Source: Luteolibacter rhizosphaerae (lineage in GTDB: Bacteria; Verrucomicrobiota; Verrucomicrobiia; Verrucomicrobiales; Akkermansiaceae). From it: 64,000 nt of DNA. Each line of letters opens with the position of its first letter. Positions within the stretch are counted from its first letter, which is position 1. The stretch lies in the NCBI RefSeq assembly GCF_025950095.1, contig NZ_JAPDDR010000001.1, positions 620,001 through 684,000 of the forward strand. Direction: 5' to 3'. The position numbers and the translations under genes were made by a program. Shown here piece after piece: positions 1 through 9,383 of this stretch. The notes beneath the pieces were generated by a model, which worked only from the letters and a program-made list of their open reading frames with translations, was not told the DNA's origin and made no database searches.

Positions 1-828
1 GCCGCGGCTCATCCCTTGCTGCCCGGTGCGCAGTGGCAGGTCCCCATGAGTTTTGGCACCGGGCCGCTTACCATGGCGAATGGAGTCGGAATCGACCCCG
101 CCCTCGTCTCGGCCGGCCTGCCCGCCTCCGCACAGACCGGCCTCGGCCTGAAGATCGTGAGCTTCAGCGGCCCCGGGAACTTCGCCTTCCTCGATGGCAG
201 CACCGCCTTGGCCGACGGGGTGGGGGATGTCCTGCCACTCGATCCCGGAACTACGAGGAACCTCGTAGCAGCCTTCACCGCAAAGGGAATCTTTCGCCTC
301 GGCGTCTTGGTAGAAGGCGTGCCGGAAAGCACGGGGCCCTTCACTCTCGTCTTCGGCTCCGGACTCGGCGTCGATTTTACTTATCAGGATTGGAGCGCGA
401 GCTTCGAGGCAGCGGCCAACTTGGCGCCGGGAACCCTTGCCGATCCCCAAGCCGATCCGGATCGCGATGGCCTCACCAATTCCGCGGAGTTCCTCCTCTT
501 CTGGCATGGCCTTGACCCTTCCAGGCCGGATGCCCGGCTCCAACCGGCGTTGACGCGCGACGGGGCGGGGCGTCCGGCCTTCCCTTTCCTGAGGGATACT
601 TACAAGGACCCTCTCAATGGCTCCTCATGGCAACTCAGGCCGGGCCGCTCCGCGGATCTTCATGCGTGGCACTACCGTTCGCCACAGTCCCCCGGCTTCC
701 CCATGGAGCTCTTCGAGAATGGCGCGGAGGAGGGGAATGCCTGGGGCCGCATCATGAAGCGCCGCCTCGATGATCTTTCCGCGAATCCTTCGCGTGCCTT
801 CTTCCGGTTCGATGTGACCGGGCCCTGA
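1..828 (+). CDS. C-terminal part of a secreted protein with a calcium-loop motif (partial)
   Basis: The frame is open from the first base of the window, so the gene starts upstream and only about 275 residues are visible. The visible part is rich in Gly, Ser and Pro with short beta-type segments. It contains an acidic D-x-D-x-D-G loop (DPDRDGLTNSAEF, near residue 155), the pattern of thrombospondin type 3 and dockerin-like calcium-binding loops that is common near the C-terminus of exported Verrucomicrobia proteins. No sorting signal or membrane segment follows it; the protein ends in FFRFDVTGP. It stops 11 bases before the next gene, so the two may be cotranscribed. The function is not recognised. 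Export is inferred from the motif and from the PEP-CTERM neighbour. Confidence 0.6.
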   Translation, partial: AAAHPLLPGAQWQVPMSFGTGPLTMANGVGIDPALVSAGLPASAQTGLGLKIVSFSGPGNFAFLDGSTALADGVGDVLPLDPGTTRNLVAAFTAKGIFRLGVLVEGVPESTGPFTLVFGSGLGVDFTYQDWSASFEAAANLAPGTLADPQADPDRDGLTNSAEFLLFWHGLDPSRPDARLQPALTRDGAGRPAFPFLRDTYKDPLNGSSWQLRPGRSADLHAWHYRSPQSPGFPMELFENGAEEGNAWGRIMKRRLDDLSANPSRAFFRFDVTGP

Positions 829-839
829 CAACACCAACC

Positions 840-1565
840 ATGACCATGAACATGACAACTCCCCCTTCGCTCCGCACCCTGCCTGCTCTCTGCTCGGCCA
901 TGGCGCTCTTGTGCCTGCCTTCCTCCGCCGCGCTCTACACCAGCGGTCACGGCGACTTCGGCGTGGCCTATGAAGCGGGCGACTTCCATTTCCACTTCCA
1001 TGCCGATGGCGCCACGGTCGATGGCTCCGTGACGGGGGATGTCGAGTATGACATCCCCGATGTCACCGTCATCGCCAGCACCTCGTCCTCGCTCGTCCTA
1101 CCCATCGATTTCCCGGCCTTGGGTGCCGGCACCGGTCAGACCATCTGGGTGCTCCCGGAGGTTCAGGATCCCGATCTTCCTTTCCTGGGCTTGGCCACGG
1201 AAGAGCTCGAACTCTCCGAGTGGGGAAACATCACCTTCACCTTGGGCAATGTGACCTCGCCCAGCGGCAATGGTGAATTCGCCCTCTGGCAGTCGGGCTC
1301 CTTCGGCGAGGTCCTCTTGCGCATGTCCACTGCCGATCCCGGAAGCGATTCCCTCATCCTGCCGCCCGGCAGCCACGCTCACTACAACTGGGGCTTCACC
1401 GAGGCCGGCACTTGGCAGATCGAGATGACCGTGAGCGGTACTCACGTGACCGATGGGTTCCAGTCCTCCACGGAGACCCTTACCTTCCACGTGGTGCCTG
1501 AGCCCGCCTCCGCCCTGTTAGGGAGCTTGGGCATGCTCGGCCTCCTTCTCCGCCGTCGCCGCTGA
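840..1565 (+). CDS. PEP-CTERM protein with choice-of-anchor M type domain
   Basis: This 241-residue exported protein has an N-terminal signal peptide (hydrophobic stretch at about residues 14-30, ending SSAALY). The segment after it (GHGDFGVAYEAGDFHFHFH and on) resembles the choice-of-anchor M / actinobacterial surface-anchored repeat family, which has a His-rich HxHxH stretch. The C-terminus is a textbook PEP-CTERM signal: VPEP at about residue 221, a short hydrophobic helix, then RRRR. In this family the tail is recognised by an exosortase and the protein ends in the outer envelope or extracellular matrix; no exosortase gene lies in the window. The ATG follows the previous stop by 11 bases. 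The ligand is unknown. Confidence 0.75.
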   Translation: MTMNMTTPPSLRTLPALCSAMALLCLPSSAALYTSGHGDFGVAYEAGDFHFHFHADGATVDGSVTGDVEYDIPDVTVIASTSSSLVLPIDFPALGAGTGQTIWVLPEVQDPDLPFLGLATEELELSEWGNITFTLGNVTSPSGNGEFALWQSGSFGEVLLRMSTADPGSDSLILPPGSHAHYNWGFTEAGTWQIEMTVSGTHVTDGFQSSTETLTFHVVPEPASALLGSLGMLGLLLRRRR

Positions 1566-1572
1566 TCGCATC

Positions 1573-2163
1573 ATGGCTACGCGGAACATGGCGATTCCAT
1601 CCCGCCTGCCGGATCTCTTCCGGGACCTGGCAGGCGGCTTCAAGCAACAGATGTTCTTTTGGGGCCTAGATGTGGTGAACCCGGGTGGAAACCTGCTCGT
1701 CCGGCAGGGCTTCTGTCGCGAGCCGTCCGCGGGGCTGAAGGGCACCAGCCACTACAAACTGCCGTGGCAGGGCGGCAGCATCGAGCTGCATGGTGCTTGT
1801 GCAGGCTGGTTCTCCCGGCAGGGTCAGGGCTTCATTTACGTCCGGCCCTTGGGTCGTTGCCATGTCTGGAACGGCGGCCAATCCGCCATCCCGGGCGAGT
1901 GGCCCTCTCCCTTCCTGAAGACGGATGACCTGCAGCGGATGCATGCGCTGGCCGCACCCTTCATCGCGTGGTGGCTGCACTCGGAGGACTGGATCGCGCG
2001 TGAGAAGGGCCCGGCCTATCGCCCTGCCTGCCATCGCCAGTTCAAGCGTCTCCCGGGTGCCCGCCCGTGGCTCCGCCCGCCCCTCGATCGCGACTGGCTG
2101 CGAGACTTCCTCGCTGCCCCGGAATCCCTCTCCCGCGCCAAACGCTTTGCCTCACATCGCTAG
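1573..2163 (+). CDS. hypothetical protein coupled to the COG0523 gene
   Basis: I do not recognise this 196-residue protein. It has no signal peptide or membrane segment and is rich in Trp, Arg and aromatic residues (MFFWGLDVVNPGGNLL near residue 27, IAWWLHSEDW near residue 130). It is probably soluble and cytoplasmic. The stop codon is followed one base later by the ATG of the metallochaperone gene, so the two are almost certainly cotranscribed and translationally coupled. A role in metal homeostasis is suggested only by that partner. The ATG at 1573 lies 7 bases after the PEP-CTERM stop, and no better upstream start exists. Confidence 0.6.
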   Translation: MATRNMAIPSRLPDLFRDLAGGFKQQMFFWGLDVVNPGGNLLVRQGFCREPSAGLKGTSHYKLPWQGGSIELHGACAGWFSRQGQGFIYVRPLGRCHVWNGGQSAIPGEWPSPFLKTDDLQRMHALAAPFIAWWLHSEDWIAREKGPAYRPACHRQFKRLPGARPWLRPPLDRDWLRDFLAAPESLSRAKRFASHR

Positions 2164-2164
2164 C

Positions 2165-3363
<1,199 letters not shown>

Positions 3364-3418
3364 TTCGCTCGCACCACGAACTCCTTGTCGCTTGCGGGGA
3401 GGCGCCTAGGCTGGCGCG

Positions 3419-3769
3419 ATGACCGTCCCGCCGAAGCTGAAGAAACCCCTCAAGGTGCTACTGGCTGTGATCGCCTTCTTTACGGTATCGGTGCTGGTCG
3501 ATCAGCTTTGGTGTCTGCGGAAATTGAGCGGAAGAGCCTTCGAGGCGCAGGCGGAGCAAATCACGGAGATTAATAGCGCCTGCTGGACCACCTACATCGG
3601 CACCGCCGGTGGCCGGGCTTACCTTGAGTTCGGCACTCCCGGACGATGGCGGCCCATCGTCTTTTGGACCAAGCTCTCCGAGCTGCCACCCGACCTATCG
3701 GCACGTTTGAGAAAGGGCGATGTCCCTTGGGCACCGTGGATGGAGCGGGCCAAGCGCGAGCGCCCCTGA
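3419..3769 (+). CDS. small hypothetical protein with one N-terminal membrane segment
   Basis: A 116-residue protein with a basic N-terminus (PPKLKKPLK), one hydrophobic helix at about residues 12-30 (LLAVIAFFTVSVLVDQLW), and then a polar domain rich in Trp, Arg and Pro. The topology suggests a single-pass inner-membrane protein with the C-terminal domain outside. I do not recognise a family. It sits 55 bases after the metallochaperone gene and 77 bases before the antiporter, all on the same strand. The ATG at 3419 is the only good start; a weak GGGAGG lies about 20 bases upstream. Confidence 0.55.
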   Translation: MTVPPKLKKPLKVLLAVIAFFTVSVLVDQLWCLRKLSGRAFEAQAEQITEINSACWTTYIGTAGGRAYLEFGTPGRWRPIVFWTKLSELPPDLSARLRKGDVPWAPWMERAKRERP

Positions 3770-3846
3770 GTGGGATTCCCCCGAAATTTCCCAATCCGAG
3801 CCTTTTTCCTTGGCGGGTTTGCGCTCTGCCGGGAAAACCTGCCACG

Positions 3847-5622
3847 ATGCTTGTTTTTTCGGTTCTCGCAGCCGGGGCGGCGGATGTTTCGCCCCTCTTC
3901 GGTGTAATCAGCATGGTCCTCCTGATGGCCGTGCTGATGGCCCTCCTGCTGCACCGGCTGAAACAGAACTTCCTCGTGGGTTACATGATCTGCGGGATCA
4001 TCATCGCGAATACCTCGCTGCTCGGTTCCTTCGGCAGCGCGGATACCCAGATGGATGGCGTCATCGCCCACCTCGCGGAGATGGGCGTCATCCTGCTCAT
4101 GTTCACGCTCGGCATCGAGTTCTCCCTCGGCGAGCTGAAGCATCTCTGGCGCGTGTCCTTGATTGGCGGCGGCATCCAGGTCGGAACCATCTCCGCCATT
4201 GGCGGAGCCATCTGCTGGTTCTGTGGCATCCGTCCCGCCTCGGAGGTCGTGGTCCTCGCCGTCTCCGTGGCGCTCAGTTCCACCGCCGTCGCCATGAAGT
4301 CCTTCCAGGACATGGGGCAGCCGAACAATCCCTCGGCTCGAACGGCCCTGGCCATCGCCCTCTTCGACGACATTGTCGTCATTCTCTTCCTCATCATCCT
4401 GCCCGCACTCTTCGGGAAAGGGGAGGGGTCCATCGGCGGCGATATCGCGCTCGCGCTCGGGAAGGGCATCCTCTTCCTCGGCGGCACCATGCTGCTCGGC
4501 CGCTACGGCATCACCCCGCTCCTCCACGCGGTGGCCCGCACCCGCAGCAGCGAGCTTTTCACCCTGGCTGTCGTCGCCCTCTGCGCGGGTGTCGCGGTTC
4601 TCGGCGCCTTGCTCGGACTCTCGCCCGCACTCGGTGCCTTCGCCGCCGGCCTCATCGTCAGCGAGTCGATCTACCGCCACCGCATCATGGCGGACATCAT
4701 GCCCTTCAAGGATCTCTTCCTCGCGATCTTCTTCGTCTCGGTCGGGCTGCAGATCGATCTCGGCATCGTGATGAACGATTGGATGCGCATCCTCGGCTTC
4801 AGCATCCTGATCCTGATCGTGAAGGGCACCATCGCCTTCAATGTCGCCCGCCTCTTCAAGCTGCCCCTGCGCCCGGCCCTCCTCACCGGCGCCGCCCTCT
4901 CCAGCTCCGGCGAGTTCTCGCTGGTGCTCTTGGGCAAGGCTGCCGACTACCGCCCGGCCGATCCCTCCATCCAGCAGCTCCTCCTCAGCTGCGCCGCCTT
5001 CACCATGGCCACCGTGCCCCTGCTCATGCGCGGCAGCGGTCACGCCGGCCGCATCCTGGAAGGCACCGGTTTCTTCAAGCCGAAGAAGAAAACCGTGGGG
5101 GAAAACCTCACCCCCACTCTGGCGATCAAGGAGATCTCCGATCACGCCATCATCTGCGGCTACGGTCCCGTCGGTCGCTCGCTCAATGAAGCCCTCCGCC
5201 AGAGTGCCGTGGACACCCTTGTGCTCGAGCTCAATTCGGACACCGTGCGCGCGCTCAAGGCCGCCGGTCAGCCCGTCCTCTTCGCGGATGCTTCCCACTC
5301 GGAAGCTCTCGATCTGGCCGGCATCAGCCGCGCCCGCATGGTCGCCTTCACCTTCCCCGCCGTGGAGCTCACCAAGGCCGCCGTGCCCATCGTCCGCGAA
5401 CACAATCCCGGCATCGTGATCTTCGCCCGCGCCAAGTTCGCCGCCGAGATCGAAGAACTCCGCGCCCTCGAAATCGAAGTCATCCACGACGAACGCGAAA
5501 GCGCCGTCGCCATGATCGATGCCGCCAAAGGCGTCTACCAACGCATCGATCTGTCCGACGAGGACGTGCGTGAAATCGTGGACGGCAAGCAAACGCCGCC
5601 GATCGATGCGCGGCATTCATAG
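3847..5622 (+). CDS. CPA2-family cation:proton antiporter with TrkA-N domain (KefB/YbaL type)
   Basis: This inner-membrane transporter exchanges K+ or Na+ for protons. The start chosen (ATG 3847) gives 591 residues; the frame is open further upstream but that stretch overlaps the preceding gene and lacks transporter sequence. Residues 15-400 form about 12 hydrophobic helices typical of the Na_H_Exchanger fold (GYMICGIIIANTSLLG, GVILLMFTLGIEFSLGEL, LSPALGAFAAGLIVSES). A cytoplasmic TrkA-N/RCK domain begins near residue 430 (HAIICGYGPVGRSL) with the Rossmann glycine motif GxGxxG that binds NAD(H) and gates transport. There is no separate TrkA-C domain, as in the YbaL/KefB lineage. The exact ion cannot be read from the sequence. 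Confidence 0.88.
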   Translation: MLVFSVLAAGAADVSPLFGVISMVLLMAVLMALLLHRLKQNFLVGYMICGIIIANTSLLGSFGSADTQMDGVIAHLAEMGVILLMFTLGIEFSLGELKHLWRVSLIGGGIQVGTISAIGGAICWFCGIRPASEVVVLAVSVALSSTAVAMKSFQDMGQPNNPSARTALAIALFDDIVVILFLIILPALFGKGEGSIGGDIALALGKGILFLGGTMLLGRYGITPLLHAVARTRSSELFTLAVVALCAGVAVLGALLGLSPALGAFAAGLIVSESIYRHRIMADIMPFKDLFLAIFFVSVGLQIDLGIVMNDWMRILGFSILILIVKGTIAFNVARLFKLPLRPALLTGAALSSSGEFSLVLLGKAADYRPADPSIQQLLLSCAAFTMATVPLLMRGSGHAGRILEGTGFFKPKKKTVGENLTPTLAIKEISDHAIICGYGPVGRSLNEALRQSAVDTLVLELNSDTVRALKAAGQPVLFADASHSEALDLAGISRARMVAFTFPAVELTKAAVPIVREHNPGIVIFARAKFAAEIEELRALEIEVIHDERESAVAMIDAAKGVYQRIDLSDEDVREIVDGKQTPPIDARHS

Positions 5623-5772
5623 TAGCCGGAGAATCGTCCCCAATGTGACGATTTTTCCTTATTATTGGACGTGAATTGGCACGACCGCAGCTTCTAATGG
5701 ACCCACATAGGCTGTGGCGAGCGGAGTGATTTCTTGGGTTTCTTCACTCCAGTTTGTAGCAGCCGATCAAAA

Positions 5773-5818
5773 TACGGCCGGCACGGGGTTTCTTGGGTTT
5801 ACCCCCGTGCCGGCCGTA
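5773..5818 (+). terminator. 16-bp perfect inverted repeat, terminator-like
   Basis: The left arm at 5773-5788 (TACGGCCGGCACGGGG) is the exact reverse complement of 5803-5818, with a 14-base loop. The right arm is followed by ACGATTTT, a weak T tract, so it could act as a terminator for the antiporter transcript although it lies 150 bases after the stop. The loop contains TTTCTTGGGTTT, which also occurs just upstream at 5730-5741. That duplication is not usual for a simple terminator. Confidence 0.6.
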
Positions 5819-5875
5819 ACGATTTTCAGCCCGAGCACCATGTTGCCACGAAGCCATCCCTACGGCTTCCCGCCC

Positions 5876-5993
5876 AAGGGTATGTAGTCCCGCTTTCAAG
5901 CGGACGAAGCCATCTTTCGTTCCGCCTCACCTTACCGCCTCTTCTCCCGCGGCTCCGCCGCCTTGGACTGCGGCAGCCCTGCTGCCGTGAAGC
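5876..5993 (+). repeat. interspersed intergenic repeat, copy 1 (modules C then A-B)
   Basis: Module C (AAGGG..GTAGTCCCGC-TTTCAA-GCGGACGAA, 5876-5910) contains a small stem of CCGC/GCGG. Module A (CGCGGCTCCGCCGCCTTGG, from about 5948) runs into module B (CAGCCCTGCTGCCGTGAAGC). The same modules recur at 12157-12337, 12471-12631 and 20448-20575, always in the same orientation. Here the module order is C before A-B, whereas the other copies have A-B before C. Confidence 0.8.
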
Positions 5994-6040
5994 ACCCTCA
6001 CCGCCGATAATCCCATGCGCGCTCAGATCTCTCTCCAGAT

Positions 6041-6070
6041 TTTCGCGCCTTCTCGCGCCTTTTTGCGGCG
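6041..6070 (+). repeat. three degenerate 10-base repeats
   Basis: The sequence reads TTTCGCGCCT / TCTCGCGCCT / TTTTGCGGCG, a ten-base period with a pyrimidine run followed by a GCG core. Similar tracts occur at 10361-10400 and 13448-13474, all intergenic. Confidence 0.6.
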
Positions 6071-6147
6071 AAGAATCCCCACACCCATCTCCCGCCCAAA
6101 CATCTCAAATCCTTTGCGCCCGCCTTCACAGGCACTAGATCTAGCTC

Positions 6148-7731
6148 GTGCCGCCGAAAGACCACGAAACCAAGCTGGGCTCCGTTCTCGTTCGCAATCC
6201 CACCGTCGCCGACATTCCCGCCATCCTCGCCCTCCATCGCCGTTGCTTCCCGCAGGAAGGCGATGCCGGCGGCCCGTGGAATGAGAAGCACCTCCGCTCG
6301 CATATTCACGTATTCCCGGAGGGCCAGCTCCTCGCGGAGAAAGACGGCCAGATCCTCGGCGTGGCCTCTTCCCTCATCGTTTCGCTCGGGCGCAATCCGC
6401 TCCGCAAGCACACCTACGACGGCATCACCGACGACGGCTACTTCTACAATCACGACCCCCAGGGCGACACCCTCTACGGCGCGGACGTCTATGTGGATCC
6501 CGATGCCCGCAAGTTCGGCGTCGGTGCCGCGCTCTATTCCGCCCGCCGCGATCTCTGCCGCCGCCTGAATCTCCGCCGCATCCTCGCCGGCGCCCGCCTC
6601 TGGCACTACGACGAACACGCCGCCCGCCTCACTCCGGAGGAATACGTCTGGCAGGTGCAGGACGGCAAGATCCCGGACCCCGTCCTTGGCTTCCAGATCA
6701 AGCAAGGCTTCGCCGTCCGCGGCATCATGCCGAATTACCTCCACGATCACCGCTCGCGCGATCACGCCGCGCTGATCGAATGGATCAACCCGGAGTTCCA
6801 GGCCAACGATGAGACCAGTAACAAGGTCCGCGTCGCCTGCGTTCAATATCACATGCGCAAGGTCACCGACTTCGATGACTTCGCGAACCAAGTCCGCTAC
6901 TTCGTTGAGACGGCAGGGGAGGACTATGGCGCGGAGTTCGTCGTCTTCCCGGAGTTCCTCACCGTGCAACTCCTCAGCGCCCTGCCGCCGCTCGGCTCGC
7001 GGGAGGGCATTCGCAAGCTCTCGGAATACACCCCGCAGTTCATCGAACTCATGAGCGGCCTCGCCCGCCAGCAGGGTCTCTACCTCATCGCAGGTTCCCA
7101 TCCCGTCGCTCAACCCGATGGCCGCTTGGAGAACACCTCCATGATCTTCAAGCCGGATGGCACCCACGTTTCCCAGCCGAAGCTCCACATCACCCCCTCC
7201 GAGAAGACCTGGTGGGGCATCTCCGGCGGTGACTCCCTCATCGTGCTCCAGACCCCTAAGGCGAAGATCGGTGTGTTGATCTGCTACGACGTCGAGTTCC
7301 CTGAGGCCGCCCGCTATCTCGCCGATCGCGGCGTGGAAATACTATTCATCCCGTACTGCACGGACAATCGCCAGGGCTACCTCCGCGTCAGCCTCTGCGC
7401 CGCCGCCCGCGCCATCGAGAATCAGATCTACGTTGCCACCGCAGGCGTCGTCGGCAATCTGCCGGATGTCCCCGCCATGGACATCCACTACGGCCGTGCC
7501 GCCGTCTTCACCCCCAGCGATTTCGAGTTCGCCCGCGATGGCATCCAGGCCGAAGCCGACCCGAACGTGGAGACCATGCTCGTCACCGATCTCGACATCT
7601 CGGACCTTTATCGCTCCCGCCTGAATGGCAGCGTCACCCCCGTCACCGATCGCCGCACCGACCTCTTCGAATTCCATAACAAGCTCGCGAACGAAATCAT
7701 CGCTCCCGGTGTCCAGGAAGGGCATCTCTGA
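6148..7731 (+). CDS. GNAT acetyltransferase fused to carbon-nitrogen hydrolase (nitrilase superfamily)
   Basis: A 527-residue cytoplasmic two-domain protein starting at a GTG. Residues about 10-215 form a GNAT fold (VADIPAILALHRRCFP, ADVYVDPDARKFGVGAALY as the acetyl-CoA loop region). Residues about 228-520 are a nitrilase-superfamily domain with the Glu-Lys-Cys triad visible: Glu in FVVFPEFLT, Lys in PKLHITPSE, Cys in GVLICYDVEFPEAAR. The same architecture is known as a bifunctional GNAT/carbon-nitrogen hydrolase family; its substrate is not established to my knowledge. An amidase acting on an N-acylated or amide-containing metabolite, with the GNAT half acylating or recognising it, is inference. 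It stands alone, with repeats upstream. Confidence 0.88.
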   Translation: MPPKDHETKLGSVLVRNPTVADIPAILALHRRCFPQEGDAGGPWNEKHLRSHIHVFPEGQLLAEKDGQILGVASSLIVSLGRNPLRKHTYDGITDDGYFYNHDPQGDTLYGADVYVDPDARKFGVGAALYSARRDLCRRLNLRRILAGARLWHYDEHAARLTPEEYVWQVQDGKIPDPVLGFQIKQGFAVRGIMPNYLHDHRSRDHAALIEWINPEFQANDETSNKVRVACVQYHMRKVTDFDDFANQVRYFVETAGEDYGAEFVVFPEFLTVQLLSALPPLGSREGIRKLSEYTPQFIELMSGLARQQGLYLIAGSHPVAQPDGRLENTSMIFKPDGTHVSQPKLHITPSEKTWWGISGGDSLIVLQTPKAKIGVLICYDVEFPEAARYLADRGVEILFIPYCTDNRQGYLRVSLCAAARAIENQIYVATAGVVGNLPDVPAMDIHYGRAAVFTPSDFEFARDGIQAEADPNVETMLVTDLDISDLYRSRLNGSVTPVTDRRTDLFEFHNKLANEIIAPGVQEGHL

Positions 7732-7773
7732 ATTGGGACGACATTTCTCAACATATCAGATAGACCTGCTGCC

Positions 7774-8877
7774 ATGAAGATCCTTCGCAAGCGCTCCTCG
7801 CCTTGGGTCAAATGGGCCGCAGTGGCAGGCCTCTCCACCGGCGTCCATGCTGCGGATGTCCTCTCCGTGGCTCACCCCGATGAGGACTTTGCCACCGATC
7901 GGACCGTGGTCTGGACTCCTCTTTTCCAAGCCGCATGGGACCGGATGAACTCCGACTTGGGCGGCGTTCCGGTGAAGGTCGAGCCACCCAATGCGCTCAT
8001 GGCGCGTCTCGATGCCTTCAAGTGGCAGGCCGGGTCGGTCATGCCGGAGGGGAAGTGGAAAGTCTGGTCGGGAGCGGCCACTCCGGATTTCGTCGCGATG
8101 GCTAACGGGGAAGCCGCACGCATGACGGGTGACGCCCAAGGCCCGTTCTCCGCAGCGCCCGAACACCCGGACGCCCGGCCCGGCCGCCGTCTGGTGCTGG
8201 CTTTGCTGGATCGCGAACTGAAGTTCCTGAAGCCGCTCCACCGCTCCACCTCGATGCCACTCGCGTTCCGCGGGGGTGAGGAGAGGGAGCAACCGGTGAA
8301 GTTCTTCGGCGTGCGCGGGAATCTCTCGGGCGGCTTCGGCGGAATGGTGAAGATCCTTTCGCGGGACGCGGACTCGCATGCGTTGGAGATCCGCTCCGAT
8401 GAGAAGGAGTCGCTGGTGCTCTATCTCCCCAAGGAGCGCGAGAGCTTCGGCGCCGCATGCACGAAGCTGCAGGGCTGGCGCAAGGAGCGGCTGAAGGGCG
8501 AGCATGGTTCAGCGACGGATCCTTCGCTGCATGATAAAGATGACCTGCGCATCCCCTACCTCGATCTGGAGGCTCGGGCCGACTTCCTCCCGGCGCTTGA
8601 CGGGCTGCGATTCCATCCCGGCACCAGCGTTCCTTACACGATCGTGAAGGCCGAGCAGCGGACGAAGTTCAAGATAACCGAAAAGGGGGCGAAGGTTCGT
8701 GCGAAAGTGGAACTCAGTGCGGACCCCTTCGGCGAAGCGCCGCCGCCACCGCCGATGACTCCCCGCGATTTCCATTTCGACCGACCCTTCTTCGTTTTCA
8801 TGTGGCGCGAGGGCGCGGAGTTGCCCTACTTCGGAACGTGGATCGGGGATGCTTCCGGAATGGAAGCTTGGGAGTAA
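7774..8877 (+). CDS. secreted serpin-like protein with atypical hinge
   Basis: A 367-residue protein with a signal peptide (WVKWAAVAGLSTGVHA, cleavage near residue 26). Three places resemble serpins: DRTVVWTPLFQAAWDRMNSD near the start (serpin NxxxSPLSI..AL region), FKITEKGAKVRAKVEL near residue 305 (the strand-5A/hinge motif, normally VNExGTEAAAAT), and FDRPFFVFMWREGAELPYFG near residue 340 (serpin signature before the C-terminus). Inhibitory serpins need small residues in the hinge; here Lys and Arg occupy those sites, which argues against a trapping inhibitor. Overall similarity is weak, so this is a fold-level proposal. It lies 42 bases after the GNAT-nitrilase gene. Confidence 0.55.
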   Translation: MKILRKRSSPWVKWAAVAGLSTGVHAADVLSVAHPDEDFATDRTVVWTPLFQAAWDRMNSDLGGVPVKVEPPNALMARLDAFKWQAGSVMPEGKWKVWSGAATPDFVAMANGEAARMTGDAQGPFSAAPEHPDARPGRRLVLALLDRELKFLKPLHRSTSMPLAFRGGEEREQPVKFFGVRGNLSGGFGGMVKILSRDADSHALEIRSDEKESLVLYLPKERESFGAACTKLQGWRKERLKGEHGSATDPSLHDKDDLRIPYLDLEARADFLPALDGLRFHPGTSVPYTIVKAEQRTKFKITEKGAKVRAKVELSADPFGEAPPPPPMTPRDFHFDRPFFVFMWREGAELPYFGTWIGDASGMEAWE

Positions 8878-8961
8878 AGTTGCCAGATAACTTCTGATCA
8901 ATACTCCGGCTTCCCGACCGGGCATCTTCAACCATCATTGGGCAGTCAACGCGCAAGAAAG

Positions 8962-9366
8962 ATGAAATCCTCTTCAGGTTCTCCAGAATCCGAACGGCAA
9001 CGCCGTCTTGAAGCTAGAATTTCGGGTGCCCGCGCGTGTTTGATGAACAACACCAAGTGGCGCGAAGTTCTCGCGGTCCTTGCGAATTCGGAGAATTTGA
9101 GAAGTCCGATCCGGTGGCGCTTCGTGGATGACGAACGAATTTTCTACCAGCCGGTTCCCCCGGCTGGATCCTTGTTGGTATATAGTCTTCCGGACATGCT
9201 TCCTGCCCCCTTTGCTCTTTATAACGAGATCGACTGGATCGAGGTCCCCTCTCAGGAAGATGGCAGAAACGATTTGGACAAACTTTGGTCGGAGCTTTGG
9301 GGCCTCGGGTTTCTCCCCTTGAGTAGGAGCAATTCTTGTCTGCGGATAACGGGCTACATCTGGTGA
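8962..9366 (+). CDS. DUF6678-like protein
   Basis: A small soluble protein of about 134 residues. The block MNNTKWREVLAVL, the middle segment ALYNEIDWIEVPSQ and the end LRITGYIW match the DUF6678 pattern I know (MNNTKW near the N-terminus, an IEWxxI segment in the middle, and a final [RK]I.GY). The frame is open back to a TTG at 8938, but the ATG at 8962 is a better start. The function of the family is unknown; members are often found singly in accessory regions. It faces the GH25 gene convergently with only 17 bases between the stops. Confidence 0.55.
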   Translation: MKSSSGSPESERQRRLEARISGARACLMNNTKWREVLAVLANSENLRSPIRWRFVDDERIFYQPVPPAGSLLVYSLPDMLPAPFALYNEIDWIEVPSQEDGRNDLDKLWSELWGLGFLPLSRSNSCLRITGYIW

Positions 9367-9383
9367 ATCGGGCGGCCGTTGTA

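Larger units (their letters stand above)
5623..6147. other. 525-base intergenic region made of repeats and hairpins
   Basis: No credible gene lies here; an open frame across 5734-6138 runs through repeat modules and has no protein-like composition. The region holds, in order: a 12-base direct repeat (TTTCTTGGGTTT at 5730-5741 and 5789-5800), a long perfect inverted repeat, one copy of the interspersed module family, and a short decamer-periodic tract. The promoter of the GNAT-nitrilase gene must lie near its right end, but I see no clear -35/-10 pair. Confidence 0.7.

Noticed and set aside
3619-5616. A 665-residue open frame on the minus strand across the antiporter gene
   Set aside because: It is antisense to a clear transporter, is made of His/Asp/Glu/Gly-rich low-complexity sequence and has no domain; it is a high-GC shadow.
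5734-6138. Open frame of 134 residues across the intergenic repeats
   Set aside because: It reads through a hairpin and repeat modules whose copies elsewhere are in other frames.
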